NCBI GenBank assembly: GCA_020466095.1
Contig: CM035807.1
Coordinates: forward strand, 112,781,786 to 112,845,785
Length of the DNA: 64,000 nucleotides
Source of the DNA: Chlorops oryzae
Taxonomy: Eukaryota; Arthropoda; Insecta; Diptera; Chloropidae
Direction: 5' to 3'
The notes under the pieces are model-generated. The model had not been told where the DNA came from and ran no database searches. It was given only the letters and a program-made list of their open reading frames with translations. The position numbers and the translations under genes are program-made. Positions 44,842 through 57,079 of the stretch are shown in pieces. Position 1 is the stretch's first letter; the number at the start of each line of letters is the position of its first letter.

Positions 44842-47085
44842 ATTATAATTTTGCTTTTTAGGGGCTGTCCATTAATTACACAGTGCGACAAAAATTTGAC
44901 TACTGTTTTTGAAAGTGCTCGGTGAGTATAACAACGCCTCATACTCAGTTTTGTCAGTCACCCCTACTTTTTTTTAAAAAAGACTTCAAAAAGTGGGGCC
45001 GAGAATTAAATTCCTCACTTACTTATGGCTATATCTCGTAATCCGTTCAATATTTTAATTTCCTTTTCATCACAATTTATCGCTCTGAATTCATTTTAAA
45101 TAGTTTTAGTACAAACCGACCCGAAAAAACTCTATCTAGTAGGTGGAAATTGCAAAAATTCCTAAAATTTCACGTGTTTTTTTATCATATTTTATTTTGT
45201 TTCGCCTATAGCTCCCAAGGCCATAAACATTTTGTCAAAATTTTTTAATGCAAATATAGAAAAACTATAACTAAACAACTTCTTTATATACACAAACTGC
45301 ATCCGAGCAATACTTGATACCGTTTTTCCGCTGCAAAGTGAAACAATTTTTACCAAAAATCGGAAGAAAAAACGCAAAATCACCCTTTGGGTATGCACGA
45401 AGTTTTTCAATCCAAAGCAAATGGTTCAGAACCGTGAAAAGAATTTCTAATCAGTGTTGCACTGTTTTTTTCTGGATAATCTGCCAAGCAAAAAATTCCC
45501 TAAATCCCTTTTTGCCTTTGCGCACGCAGTTCTGTTATAAATATAATCTGGAAAAATAAAAAATTATTTGTAAACTAGTGTTCTTGACCGTTTTGAACCT
45601 TTAGCGTAAGGATGTCCTTACTTTAAAGCCATAAATATTTTTGCTTTATGGAATTTTTTTTCAATTAGAAATGTAATCGGTTCTTCAATAAAATAATCAA
45701 ATAACCATCCTGAACTATATGAAACCAAAAAAGAGAAAATTCTCAACAATCAAATTTCGATTAGAATAAATCAATACAATTATTCAATTGAGCATTCAGT
45801 GATTCAATAAAAGCCAAAGCCAAAGAAATTTCACATCGGAATGCAAAACTTTTGTCAATAGGACTGATTTCAATTCAATATTAAAATGCCATTCAAATGT
45901 AATTATCGAGATATTTTCCACATTTTCATTTACATACATGCCTATGCATGTACATAAATTTGGGCCTTCAGTGTGACGGTGGTGAATATTTATGGCCATT
46001 TTGGTGAAACCGCAAAATAAATTTCAAAAATCTGTTATTAGTTTTGCTGTTGGATTTTGTGGTCGGTCTCATTGTTTACTTATCGAGCAATGCGGGTGGG
46101 AGGGCCTCCTCCATATGGAATACAATTGTGACATTCTAGATTGACTTCAATTGCTCCTGCAATCGGCGAAGGCAGAAAGTAAATATTTTGAGAAAATTCT
46201 TCGTAAATATCTATGAGAAACGCAGCACTTGTGCGGCTCTTTTAATTCATTTTACCTCCTTAGCTCCCTCCTTCTCTCACTCTCTCTCTCTCTTTCCCAA
46301 AATCGCTCGTTGTCTGTTTAAACTTTGAGAATTTTCTTTTTTTTATTAAGAAAAGGAAAAGTTCGTAGTTCGAAACGGAGCAGATGGCCGGAACGGAATA
46401 GAACGAAAGGCTTAAATGATTGTCCTTTTACTTGGTTCGAAATGATTTTTAGTTTTTAATTGAAATGTTGACTTAAAATTGATTTAAGTGCGAGTCTTCA
46501 TAGGCGAAAAGAACAGCTGCTGTTTGGTATTTTTTTTTTTTTTTTGGATGAATGGAACCAAGACTAAGGAGTAAAGAGACGACTTTAAATTATTGGACCA
46601 ACAGAAAAAGGATTCAAAACTTAGAAATAATTTTTTAAATTTTATTTTCCTTAATTTATGAGATATTTTTTGAGGTCATATTGCTTTATATGATGCATCT
46701 AGGGCTTAGTCGTATGATCAATTTTTCGCATGGACTTGTGAGGGTTCATCCTGTGGTATTATAGAGAAATAAACCATTTGGGACGGCAAATGGTGGTGCG
46801 TAAAATTGACTTCAAATCAACTTTAGGTTCGAGGATTCTATCGTGAATAAATTAACCCTTATTTCTTGGTTATCAGCGATAAGGCTTAAAAGATCAATAT
46901 AAAAGTCGAAGATTCCAATTAAATTAAATATCCACTTAATTAAGGCAGTTTTACTGTACCAAATCTTATAAGTTCGACTTCATTGATAGCAGTCGGCTAG
47001 ATGTTCATTTAAATATTTATTTTTCTCATCTTATTTTTGAAAAAATTTATTAGACATATGGGATACCAAATTAAAGGAAATCGAT
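44842..47085. other. Intergenic, no gene recognised
   Basis: AT-rich sequence with a CT microsatellite at 46273-46297. I see nothing else. Confidence 0.4.
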
Positions 47086-47089
47086 CCAG

Positions 47090-47945
47090 TATTTTGAATA
47101 AAATAAAAAATTTGGGTGTTAATTGGACACTTTTCATATCAAAATGGCTTCCAAAGTAAAAAAATGGAATTTTTTTTTCAAAATTTTTCCCTTTCACCGT
47201 TTGTTTTTCCTTCAATTGATCAAATTTTTACTAGTGATGCCACGAATATTCGGCCACTATTCGGTATTCGGCCTATTCGGCGTCATTTTTCAGTATTCGG
47301 TATTCGGCCGAATAGTTAAAATATTCGGCCGAATACCGAATAGTAGAAATAACTTATTAAAAAAATCAGCAGTAACTACAAATTAAATTTTTCTCACAAT
47401 AACGTAAAAAAATTTAATTAACGAGAACTAAAAATACAGCAGATTTGCATTTTATTCTTTAGAAATATTAAATGTACGCTAGCTTCTTCTAAATTTTCTT
47501 CGAAAACATTATAAACAGTGGGCAAATTTTTCACCGGCAGCTTTTGTCTTGACTCCAGCTGGTCGCGAGTAGGCCCAAGCTGTCTTTACTACGTGCCGAA
47601 TATTCGGTTGCCGAATATTCGTTATTCGGCCGAGAGGTTGACCGAATATTCGGTATTCGGTATTCGGCCAAATCCACTATTCGTGGCATCACTAATTTTT
47701 ACCATCAATTTAATTCTGCCTAAAAGCACATACAATTGGCTTTCAAACTGCATTTAAGTTTTTTTTCTACGATGAACCATTATCGTGGGAGAATTATTTT
47801 TCTCGACATACTGCCTAAAAACTTTAAGGCCCTATAACTCCTCAGGGGTCCATTTGCGACCTTCCCTTTTATTCAATTTTTTGGTAGTTCTGACCTCCTC
47901 TAAAAGCTCCCGACCGGTTGACCATCACAAACGAAACACCCTGTA
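47090..47945. mobile_element. TACAGGGTG-family element, interrupted by a hAT element
   Basis: The blocks at 47115-47231 and 47695-47945 together are the reverse complement of much of 30964-31575 (CACTTTTCATATCAAAATGG; right end CGAAACACCCTGTA). The left terminus is not clear. The hAT element at 47232-47694 is inserted in it. Confidence 0.7.
47232..47694. mobile_element. hAT element (TAGTGATGCCACGAATA), copy 2, nested, perfect TSD
   Basis: Reverse-complement copy of 31682-32139 with the same ends. The target-site duplication ATTTTTAC is perfect (47224-47231 and 47695-47702). Its insertion splits the TACAGGGTG element, so it is the younger of the two. Confidence 0.93.
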
Positions 47946-47986
47946 TTTTATTTTCGTCTTGTATTTTTATTTATTTTCTTAAATAT

Positions 47987-48150
47987 TAGGGGTATTCACA
48001 AAGGTGTGCTAAAAACGTTGGAAAGTCGAAGAGTAGGAAAATTGCGACTTCTTAAAAAATTTTAAAGCTTTTTTTTGTATCTTGAACAATTTTTAAAGCA
48101 GTTAAATTTTCCGACTTTCCTATTTTCCGACGCCTTTGTGAATACCCCTA
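47987..48150. mobile_element. 164-bp TIR element (TAGGGGTATTCACAAAGG)
   Basis: TTAGGGGTATTCACAAAGG is mirrored by CCTTTGTGAATACCCCTA. An inner pair GAAAGTCG / CGACTTTC extends the palindrome. Confidence 0.75.
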
Positions 48151-48712
48151 TTATTTAAAAAAAATTTTTGATTCGTATTTCATTTTTTTTATTTTTTTTT
48201 TATAAATGTTTTTTTGTTTTTTTTGGGTTTCTCAGCTTTGAAACACAAGCAGTACCTACAGTTCCATTCATCTTTCAATCCTTTAAGTCCTCGCCTTTTT
48301 TCGCCAAGAGTATAAACTTTTTTTCCTGCTGAAACAGCTGCGACATTTATCACTTCGACAAAAACCACCGTGTCCAAATAGCTTTTAAGCTGTCTTCTTA
48401 GTTTCTCGTCTCTTGCCCCCCCACACACCATTTTTTGTGCGGATTTTCTGCTGCAATCACAGCCGCAAATCCGACGTTGCACAATTGAAATGAATTTATA
48501 CGCTTAAAGCACACTAAAATCGCAGTGGGCCACCACCACAAAGTCCCAACTGCCGGAACACCTTCGGTTAAGGATATTTTAAATTTGAAATACCTTAGTG
48601 TGACTTTCTGAGTTGGTGCGAATAGTGCTTAAAGTGCCTGTGGCAAAGAAGATTAAAACAAAGTTGCTCACAGCAACAACGACGACGATGATGATGATGA
48701 TTGTGTGAGACG

Positions 48713-48826
48713 ATGGCGTCCTACAACGATGTCTTCAAATGGATTTTGAACGTAATTCGGCTATTTAGCCTTTTATTATTGTTCCTTTGTTGTCATATTT
48801 ATTTTTTGAATTATGTCAAAATTTAA
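48713..48826 (+). CDS. Candidate 37-residue membrane microprotein or first coding exon
   Basis: ATG in good context (GACGATGG) after a GAC/GAT-rich 5'-UTR-like stretch. It encodes MASYNDVFKWILNVIRLFSL followed by a hydrophobic run, then a stop. GTAATT at codon 14 is a possible donor, in which case only the first 13 codons belong to a longer gene outside the window. No homologue recognised; it may be chance. Confidence 0.2.
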   Translation: MASYNDVFKWILNVIRLFSLLLLFLCCHIYFLNYVKI

Positions 48827-48829
48827 GCA

Positions 48830-49946
48830 TAATTTTCTTGTTAAACAATTCAAGTTATTTCTTAATTTATTCAAGCAACTCTCGAAAGTCTGCATGGTCT
48901 CTTAAAATAATGGAATATTTGAACTGACATTTCGGATAAGTCTTGCCGTTCATGCTGATGAATGAAACTAGGCCATTCAATTAAATTTATCGATTTCTCT
49001 TCTCACACTCGGCTCTGTTTAGGGAAGTTTCGCATTACAGCTTTTAGTGACATTTGACGCTGTTTTGTCCTATCCGAAACTCCTCTGCAATTTTATCCTT
49101 GGCCCAAAATGTCAATATCAAAATGGACTCACTTCGTTTTCCCACTGATTACTGTCATTCATTCAGCTGGGGGGATGGATGAAAGAACACGCAAAGTTGA
49201 ATGTCTTACTTTAAGAAAACTTTCCAAATTGCTCCATCGATTCCCAAGTAAAATTCTCCGTACTCCTCCTATTCTTCTCTTGTGTGTGTGTGTGTGTGTG
49301 TTGCGCTGTGATGTATGCTCCTTTAAATTCTCGTTTTTCCGGCTTTTGTATTTTTGTGCACACACACACACAATCATACAATCAGACAATCGTTGGAGCG
49401 AACAATAGCGAAAAAATTGATAGAGGGAGCAAAGGAACAATGAAAGGGAAAACAAAAACATACAACGGTAGGTACCTCAACTAAGCGATGAGGAAAGCAA
49501 CAAAAGGCAGACAATGAAGCTTTCCATTGTTCAAGCCGGCAGCAAGTTTCAAAGCAATATTTCGGGGGTTTTTTCTTTGATGGTTGGTGGATGGTGTGGG
49601 TAGGTACCTACTGCGCACAAAGTAGGTATGTACAGAAATTTGACATGATATGAAATATACTTGTGCTCCGAAATATTTTCACCTAAAATCAAACGAAATC
49701 TTGAAGCTTTACCTGTGCCACGGGTTTTATCATTTTCTGATTGGATTCACACAATTTTTGGGCGCAGAAAATTCTTACTTTTCGATCGTCATAGTCAATG
49801 AGAGAATATTGAATCACAAATTTTTGATACATAATAATATTCCTTAACCCTTTAGCAACTCATATAGGGTAAATTTGTTCCGCACATTTGAAAACGCATT
49901 GATAGCATTTATTATTCTCAAAATTGCTGTAATTCGTTAAAAGTAT
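48830..49946. other. Intergenic, no gene recognised
   Basis: Contains (GT)n at 49281-49300 and (CA)n at 49359-49370. No gene seen. Confidence 0.4.
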
Positions 49947-49954
49947 GTGAGAAC

Positions 49955-50183
49955 CAGGGCTCGGTTTTTGTTGCATTTATAAATTTAAAGCATACTTTAT
50001 GGGGCGAAAATTTTTCTTACCAACATTTTGCGAACTTGAACTTCAAACCGCTTTTCTAACTTCAAAAAAATTCATATTGAAGTTAAAAAGCTATTAAAAT
50101 CTTAACTTTGAGTGAGTTGAACAAAATTTTTTACTCCATAAAGTATGCTTTAAATTTATAAATCCAACAAAATCCGAGCCCTG
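49955..50183. mobile_element. hAT MITE (CAGGGCTCGG), copy 2
   Basis: Same ends as 36222-36455. The flanking 8-mers GTGAGAAC and GTGAGGAC match at 7 of 8 positions. Confidence 0.88.
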
Positions 50184-50700
50184 GTGAGGACAAATTTTCT
50201 ACCCATGCGTTAAAGGGTTAAAAGAATTTTTCTAATTTTTAATTTCGATTTCTTCTAATGGTCATAAACTCTAAAAATTTAAATTTCTAGCCATTTTTCA
50301 TCGGCGTTCTCCACATCGGCAAGTTTTCATTTTTTAATGATCAAAACGAAACGTGTTTCTTTTATGGATTGTGATTTTTGTCATTTTCATCGATGTCGAA
50401 CCACATTTTCTGGGTCTGTTAAGAAAAAAAATCAAATAACTAAAACAACAAATCGATTTCAATCACAATTAATGTCTTTTCACAAGCATATTTTATTAGT
50501 TAGTGCAAATTCAATCGATGTGTCATCTCTTTAGAACTGAGTGTTTCATGTCTTATTGTGCGGCACATTTAGACCATAAATCGATCGCAAAAGACTTAGA
50601 AAATTCATTGCACAAAGAGATATTTTCTTTTACACTTAGTAAGCGAGATCAATTGAACACTTTAAACTGCAAATAAATATATTTTTCTATCAGGCGAAAA
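50184..50700. other. Intergenic, no gene recognised
   Basis: I see nothing in it. Confidence 0.4.
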
Positions 50701-51055
50701 ATTTCGGGAATGTTCTCTGGGTAAGTTTTATGTGTACAAAAAAATATCAAAAATATATGCGGAAATTTCTGCATTATTTTAATACGCGATAGCTTGTGTC
50801 AAGAGCTGTATTTTTTGTTCTTGAACTAGTCTATAGCTAGAGTTATAGCACTTTAAAAGAGGACACATTTTGTATAGAAAAAAGAAAATTTTTTGAATAT
50901 TTCTAAGTATTTAAAACTACATACAAAAATCATCCTTTTTTAAAGTGATATACATAACTCAATAAGGGCACGTTTTAGACTCGTGGTCCAAAAACAAAAC
51001 GGACAAAAAATTAATAAAATAATGCAGAAAATTCCGTGAACACACCCTGTATATC
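50701..51055. mobile_element. Diverged ACACCCTGTA element (uncertain borders)
   Basis: The right end ACACCCTGTATATC matches the TACAGGGTGT terminus seen elsewhere. An inner inverted pair CGGAAATTTCTGCATTATTT (50760-50779) / AATAATGCAGAAAATTCCG (51018-51036) supports an element. The left terminus is degenerate. Confidence 0.45.
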
Positions 51056-51209
51056 AAAATATCTTCAACCGATCTCATGCTTTGGTTAAGCGATTTAAAA
51101 AAATTTTAGTTGATTGATTAGAATTAGGTGGCTCCCCATAGATATTAAGGGGTTAGTCTTATGTAACCACTTTTAAAATTGAATTTTTTTCTTTTATACT
51201 TCGATAGTA

Positions 51210-51607
51210 AAGCCTGAAATCCACTATAGAGTTTTTTACGTAGAGAAAACATTGTAGAGTGTAGAGAATCTACCTTTGTTGTGTACACTGAAGACCTTCT
51301 CTACAAATCTACAGCTCCACGTAGAGCTGCCGCCGACATATTTATAGTAGAGATCTTCCATGTGCTTCATGGCTATTTAAACTGCAAAAGAATGTTTTCT
51401 CTACGACTCTAAAATAGAGAAAATTACTTTGACAGTGAATGTAGTCGTGGAGCACATACTACAGCTGTACTCTAAATATGTCGACGACAGCCTTATGTAG
51501 AGCTTTAGAATTGCAGAGACGGTTTTCAGTGTATACAACAAAGGTACTTTCTCTATACTCTACAATGTTTTCTCTACGTAAAAAATTCTATAGTGTATTT
51601 CAGGCTT
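51210..51607. mobile_element. 398-bp near-perfect palindromic MITE
   Basis: AAGCCTGAAATCCACTATAG is mirrored by CTATAGTGTATTTCAGGCTT. Inner blocks GTAGAGAAAACATTGTAGAG and ACATATTTATAGTAGAG are also mirrored, so almost the whole element folds into one hairpin. Confidence 0.8.
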
Positions 51608-51960
51608 AAAACTTGTTGAGAATATGCTATGAAAAAATCGGATCGAAATTCCAAGTATTAAAAAAAATACAGCTCAAATTCGTGGAGCACCCTAAGCGAT
51701 TTTTTTGGGAATTTATTAATTTTTTATCGATTTTTTTACAAAACAAAAAACAATAGGATTTCGACACTTTTCCCACAGTCCGCCATTTTTATTTTTTATT
51801 TTACATAAAATCCAATGATTCTGGTAGGGACGATACTTACAGAAGTACTTAACAATAATCAATTAGATTTTTTACTTCAGTCAACCTGAACAGCCTCTAC
51901 CGTGTTGCCCAAGGACCTCCTTTTGTTTCAGTGCATACTTTGACTAGAAAAAAGGAAATT

Positions 51961-52423
51961 AGGGGGATTCATTCAGCCTTGGAAAATGCCGTAGGAAATG
52001 TTCCCATCGCAAATTTTCACATTTTGAATGAAAAGGGAAATTCACAAGGAAGGTGAAATGGAATTCTGGCGAAAAATGTCGATGTCGGAATGTTTTCGAT
52101 TTTCATTCGTCGCGCGCGAGGAAAACACCCGGTTTTCAGATATTCAAGGGTGTCACAGAATCCGATAGCTGTCGGAATTGGAATTTTAGTCGACTGATTT
52201 TTCATATATATTTCATAGACAGCCGGATAAAATATGGTTCTGTGCAATTGAGAACCGATAATAGTTCCTATTGAAAACAAAATTTGTAAATTCTGTATGC
52301 AATTTCGATCGGTTTTAATTCCGATTCCGACAGATATCGGATTCTACGACACCCCTGATTGATTCAAAAACAACTATATTTTCAATTAATCCATAAAATT
52401 TCCAAAACTGAATGAATCCCCTC
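51961..52423. mobile_element. TIR element (AGGGGATTCATTCAG), host of a nested element
   Basis: GGGGGATTCATTCAG at the left is mirrored by CTGAATGAATCCCCTC at the right. It contains the element at 52145-52357. Confidence 0.65.
52145..52357. mobile_element. 213-bp nested TIR element (CAAGGGTGTCACAGAATCC)
   Basis: Inverted ends of about 45 bp: CAAGGGTGTCACAGAATCCG with TATCGGATTCTACGACACCC, and inside CTGTCGGAATTGGAATTTTA with TTTTAATTCCGATTCCGACA. Confidence 0.8.
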
Positions 52424-52485
52424 CGATGGGTGAGAAGCGCCCTGGGGACCTTTTTCATTTTCAAACTGAAATCACTCCTTGAATG

Positions 52486-52662
52486 TTATGCCGTGTTTAC
52501 ACTTAAGGCGATTTTGTCAAAATCTCTTTCAAAGCCATCGTAAAAAAGTGTAATCGTCAGAATTTCTTACATCAAAATCGTTTTTCTTTTGTTTGTTATT
52601 TTATTGACGATTATTTTGAAAGAGATTGTGACAAAATCGTCTGAAGTGTAAACACGGTATAA
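52486..52662. mobile_element. 177-bp TIR element (GCCGTGTTTACACTT)
   Basis: TTATGCCGTGTTTACACTTA is mirrored by AAGTGTAAACACGGTATAAG. The inner CGATTTTGTCAAAATCTCTT is also mirrored. Possible TA target duplication. Confidence 0.8.
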
Positions 52663-53341
52663 GAAAAAAATTTGTTTTGTCCAGTTTAAGTTACAAATAA
52701 AATCACATAAACAAATTTAAATGATTGAACTTAATTTTATTGCAAAAACGAATTACAATTTATGCCTTTACATCAGAATATCCCCTTAAATGAAGCAGAA
52801 TTATTACACTTAAAAAAATGTTTATTAGTTGTTATTAAATTGCGTGAAGAAAGTGAATACGTTTCGCAATTTAATTCCAAGGTTTTCCTTTTAAAGCATA
52901 TTGAATAATAGTCAAAAGAGCTAGACCTAGAAGACTTAAAAGGAAACCATTAAAGAAAATTTAGATTTATATAAAAATAAAAAATAAAAAAACAATTAAT
53001 AAAGAACGAATTTGAGGCAACAAAATTTCGTTTAAAAGCGTAGTCAATTAGATTATTGCATAGAAATGAGCACTTTCAAGTGTAAATATTTTTTGAAGAT
53101 TCCCTGTAGGGAATGAATGGTCACCAATAACTGCTGATGTTATGTACTAGTGACATGTCAACGGCAATGTCAATCACAATGTTGTTTAACGATGAACTAA
53201 AAATGTACTTAAAACTTTCGTCTTAACCTTTTCATTACCAAATTAAATACTTCCGTTCAAAATTTCGTATAAATTATCTTAACTTATATGAAAGGTTCAA
53301 AGCAATTTTTGGGTAACTAAACCCTTTCAGCGCCAAAGTAA

Positions 53342-53905
53342 GCTTAAATGTACGCGTCGTTTCTATCTCATATGGAGCCTGCTTACATGCCTATTGCAAC
53401 TTGTCGTCTTATAATTGACCAATGGGCAAACAAATCTTTCCAGGATAGGTGGGAAAGTATAGATACTTTCAATAAGGCCAGGCAGACCTGGCCTCTTGTA
53501 AGTCAGAAAAGAACTGAGGGGCTCTTAAAGCTGCCTAAATACCGACTTTCGGTGCTAGTCGGAGTACTGACTGGACACTGTTTGATTGGTACACACGCAA
53601 GAAGACTGAGAGCGCCAGCTTTTGATTTTTGTAGAAGTTGTCAGGACGAGGAGGAGGAAGAAACCCCTCAGTACCTGCTCTTACATTGCCCGGCCTTTTC
53701 GAGGCTAAGACAAAAATTTTTTCGCATCGACCCTTTCAATATATTGAGCTTCATTGAAAGCACTAAATAAGTTTTTAAAATAAAAGATGTCCGTATAACA
53801 TGCATATATATCTCTGAGAAGAGATAGGGTACCACAATGGACCTTCATGGTCTAAGTGCGCCCTAGGGGCGGCCCATCTAACCTAACCTAACCTACGGGT
53901 CGTTT
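53342..53905 (+). mobile_element. Non-LTR retrotransposon 3' fragment A (I/R1-like tail)
   Basis: The open frame 53348-53770 carries the RNase H-distal signature: LTGHCLIGTHARRL, then a zinc knuckle C-x2-C...H-x4-C read as FCRSC...PQYLLLHCPAF. This is typical of ORF2 C-termini in I/Jockey-type elements. After the stop come about 100 bp and a (CTAAC)n tail (53879-53895), the simple-repeat 3' end of such elements. The 5' part, with endonuclease and most of the reverse transcriptase, is missing. Confidence 0.75.
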
Positions 53906-55980
53906 GCAAAAAATTTTATTTTGGTGTATTATCGCAATATTAGGGAAAGAAATAACTTCTGTCATTGGTTGAGCAGTAGTCGCAATCAGCCAAACTGTCT
54001 CAGTTTTCCTGCACGGTCTGTTATGTAAAGGATGATGGATTGAATGTATGTATGTATGAACGTAAATAAGAATGTTTATTTGCTTGTTTTCAATTTGCTG
54101 CCACGGAAATCTTCTTCGAGCTTGATTTTATCTTAATGAAATATTCAGAAGTCTCGTGGAAATCAGAAACCTTCGTCGATCTCATCCTTTAAAGATGGCG
54201 CCGTGTCCTTGTAGCTTTTATATAAGCAGCACAAGCTAGCTTAATGCGAATTTTCTTTAAATCTAATAAAATATAAATGAGATTTTCGCACTTGCCATTA
54301 AAAACTAGAAGAAGAACATTCAAAGCGTTGGAAATATTCTTTAGCTATAATGTTGTTCCTGCTGCTGACTTCCTTCTAATTACTCTTAATCCCGTCTGGT
54401 AGGAGTTTTCGTCCTTTGAGCTTAAACGAAATGTGTGGAAATTAGCTTCGAAATTTCATTTGATATGTCGAAATAACATTTTCACCTCAATTTTAAAGCA
54501 TTTCAATATGACTACTGGCAACTAACTACTCACAAACATCTTCACAGACGTCCTCAAAAGACATTTAATTTAATGGCATGTTATCTCACAGCCACCCCAT
54601 GGACCGAATTGAATACGTTAAATGAGTCGAAATTAATGTCTGCGATTTTTCATGCTCGAACTGAAGGGAAGTTTTGCCGTTCGTCCGTTTGTCCCTTTGT
54701 ATGCTTGGTGGTTTCATGCCGCTTTTCGGTTTATTTAGGTGCGCCTTTTGAGTCCCTAAAAATTTGTGCTGGGTCATTTGATTCAATCGTTGTCAGCTGC
54801 AAATAAAATGAAGATGAAAAAGAATAAAATAGATTGAAAAATTTTTGTTCCGAAAAACCCTGAAAGCTATTTGTGGGCATTTGTTGCTTTGATGTCTCTA
54901 TTAAATCTGATTATCCTTTAGTCTAAAGCGAGTGAAATTTATTAAAAAGCTGCTACACAATTTGAACAGGACGATGCCTAGGCCAATTTGTCAATCGCTA
55001 TTTAATATTCTTCTTTTGTTAATGGCAAGTCTGTCTGTTCGCCCTTGATGTGTATCAAGATTGCTAATTGCTTTGGATAAGGCATCAGAATAACCAACAG
55101 AGCGGTCGATGAAACGACGAAATTTGCTCTCTGGTGTGTCATAGAAATAGTTAACATATAACCATATTTAAGAGGAGAAGTTGTCCTTCAGCCTAAATCC
55201 ATCATCAAGAGATTTTCTCAGTTAATTAAAATGCGTTTAAAAAAAAAAATTATTTTGCACTCGGTACCACATTTTACATTATTTTAAATAAAATCTAAAA
55301 AAATTCCAAAACCCTTTCCGCTAGCATTTATGGGGATTTCAACTTATTTATGTTTCCTTATCTCGGTTTTGCGGAACGATTTATTTTAATTAAAACTATT
55401 TTGCTCGTATCTTTTGTGGCCTAACACAATCCGATGTCGGTGGGAAAAAGTTCATACGTACATAATAACGAGCATGATTTCGAAAAATTCGATAAAAATA
55501 AAGAATTATTATTTCATGTTGCAAAAATATAATCCATTTGACTATGACGCAGTGCGGTGTTATGTTTCAGTGTACTTTACAAATTATTGCGATTTAATGT
55601 TTGAATTTCAAATTGAAAGCTAAAATTTCAATGTTTTTGATATTTTGTTTTGAACGCGAAAATATTTTAGTGTAAATATTTTGAGTTGTCTAAAATAAAG
55701 CATTCACTATGTTCCTTTCAATGTGAGTATGAATTGTTTAGAATAAAAATAAAGAACTCAACTACATCTAAAGTGCCTCGAGCTTTCATTCGTCCTGTTC
55801 AATTTGAAATTTCAAGCGAAGGCTTTCAATTAAATTTTTGTCAGAAGTTGTTACGATTTTTTTGTATAACAAAAAAATTTTTTGAAATTGTGTAAAACGA
55901 CAGTCAAAGGAAAAATATAAAAATTAAATTAATTGCAATGAATATCCAAAACGAATAGTGAATAATAAAAAGAGTGAAGT
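53906..55980. other. Intergenic, no gene recognised
   Basis: AT-rich sequence. Short open frames have no domain. I see nothing else. Confidence 0.4.
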
Positions 55981-55984
55981 GTTT

Positions 55985-56885
55985 TTATACCCGACACACT
56001 CTGTGTCGAGGGTATATTGCGTTTGTGTGGTTGTGTGTAACACCCAGAACCAGTCGAGATAGTCCATACAAAATATATATAGAAATGATCAGCGTCACCA
56101 GGAGATTCGATTTAGACATGTCCGTCCGTCTGTCCGTCTGTCCGTCTGTCCGTCTATCCGTCTGTCCGTCTGTCCGTCTGTTTGTATACAGTTATCTTAT
56201 CGAAGGAGTTGAGCTATCTTGACAAAATTTGGTATGCGTGCTCACGGGGACATGAGTAAGAACAAGTTCGAGAATGGACCCGATCGGACCATTTTTAGGG
56301 GTACCTCTAGTACTAGGGTCTGTTACGAAAATCACAAAAACTGCTCTAAACTCGAAGTTTTTCAACATATTTTGATGAAATTTGATATTTGAACATGTTT
56401 CAAGGCAAGTAATACGATTTCCAAAAATTTTAAAAGTGGGCGTGGCAGAAAGGCGTTTTTCGAAAATTGTCCCCTACACCCGAACTTCAAATGGCACTTG
56501 AACGAAAGTTGGCACTTATGCTTCTTTTGTAGCCATAAACATTCTCCCAAAAAATTTCCTAGATCGGTCCATTATTAAGGGTACCTCCAGTACTAGGGTC
56601 TGTCACAAAAATCTCAAAACTGCCTCAAAATCGGACTTTTTCCAAATATTTCAATGAAACTTAGGATTTGAGGGTATATCTAAGCCTCCGATTAGAATTC
56701 CAAAAAATTGGAAAAGTGGGCGTGGCAGAGGGGCAGTTTTCATAAAGAAATATAACAAAAATCGGTGTATTGGGCCCCCATATGGCCTTAAACACCTCTT
56801 GATATTAAAAATTATTTCAACACGTGTGTCTGTGTCGGGTATTCTATTGTCAGGCTCGCCTGACTATAACACCCTTACTTGTTTT
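55985..56885. repeat. TATACCCGACAC dispersed repeat with (GTCCGTCT)n
   Basis: The left end is a hairpin (TATACCCGACACACTCTGTG mirrored by TCGAGGGTATA). Next come a (GTCCGTCT)n minisatellite (56118-56180) and two diverged internal units with GGTACCTCTAGTACTAGGGT and AAAAGTGGGCGTGGCAGA motifs. The right end is GTGTCGGGTAT...CACCCTTACTTG. It resembles the repeat at 11370 in composition but with the octamer on the other strand. Confidence 0.7.
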
Positions 56886-57079
56886 ATATTGTGGAAGTCT
56901 GGTTTGTGTATTAGAGCCAGGATTTCCAGCCAAGTTGTACTCTGCGATTCCCCCTGAACGGTCATGTTTTAAAAGCGTTGAAATCTAACAAATTTTTGAA
57001 GTCCTGAAATCGCAATTTTTGCAGGTTAGATTTTCCGTGGAATTAGGTGATCTCTGTGATTATGAATTTTTTCTCCGCA

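Noticed and set aside
48189..48482. 97-codon minus-strand open frame, Lys/Arg/Cys-rich
   Set aside because: Ends in a poly-Lys tail from a T-rich tract, has no recognisable domain and no splice context. Kept out of the gene list, though its Cys-rich start is worth an RNA check.
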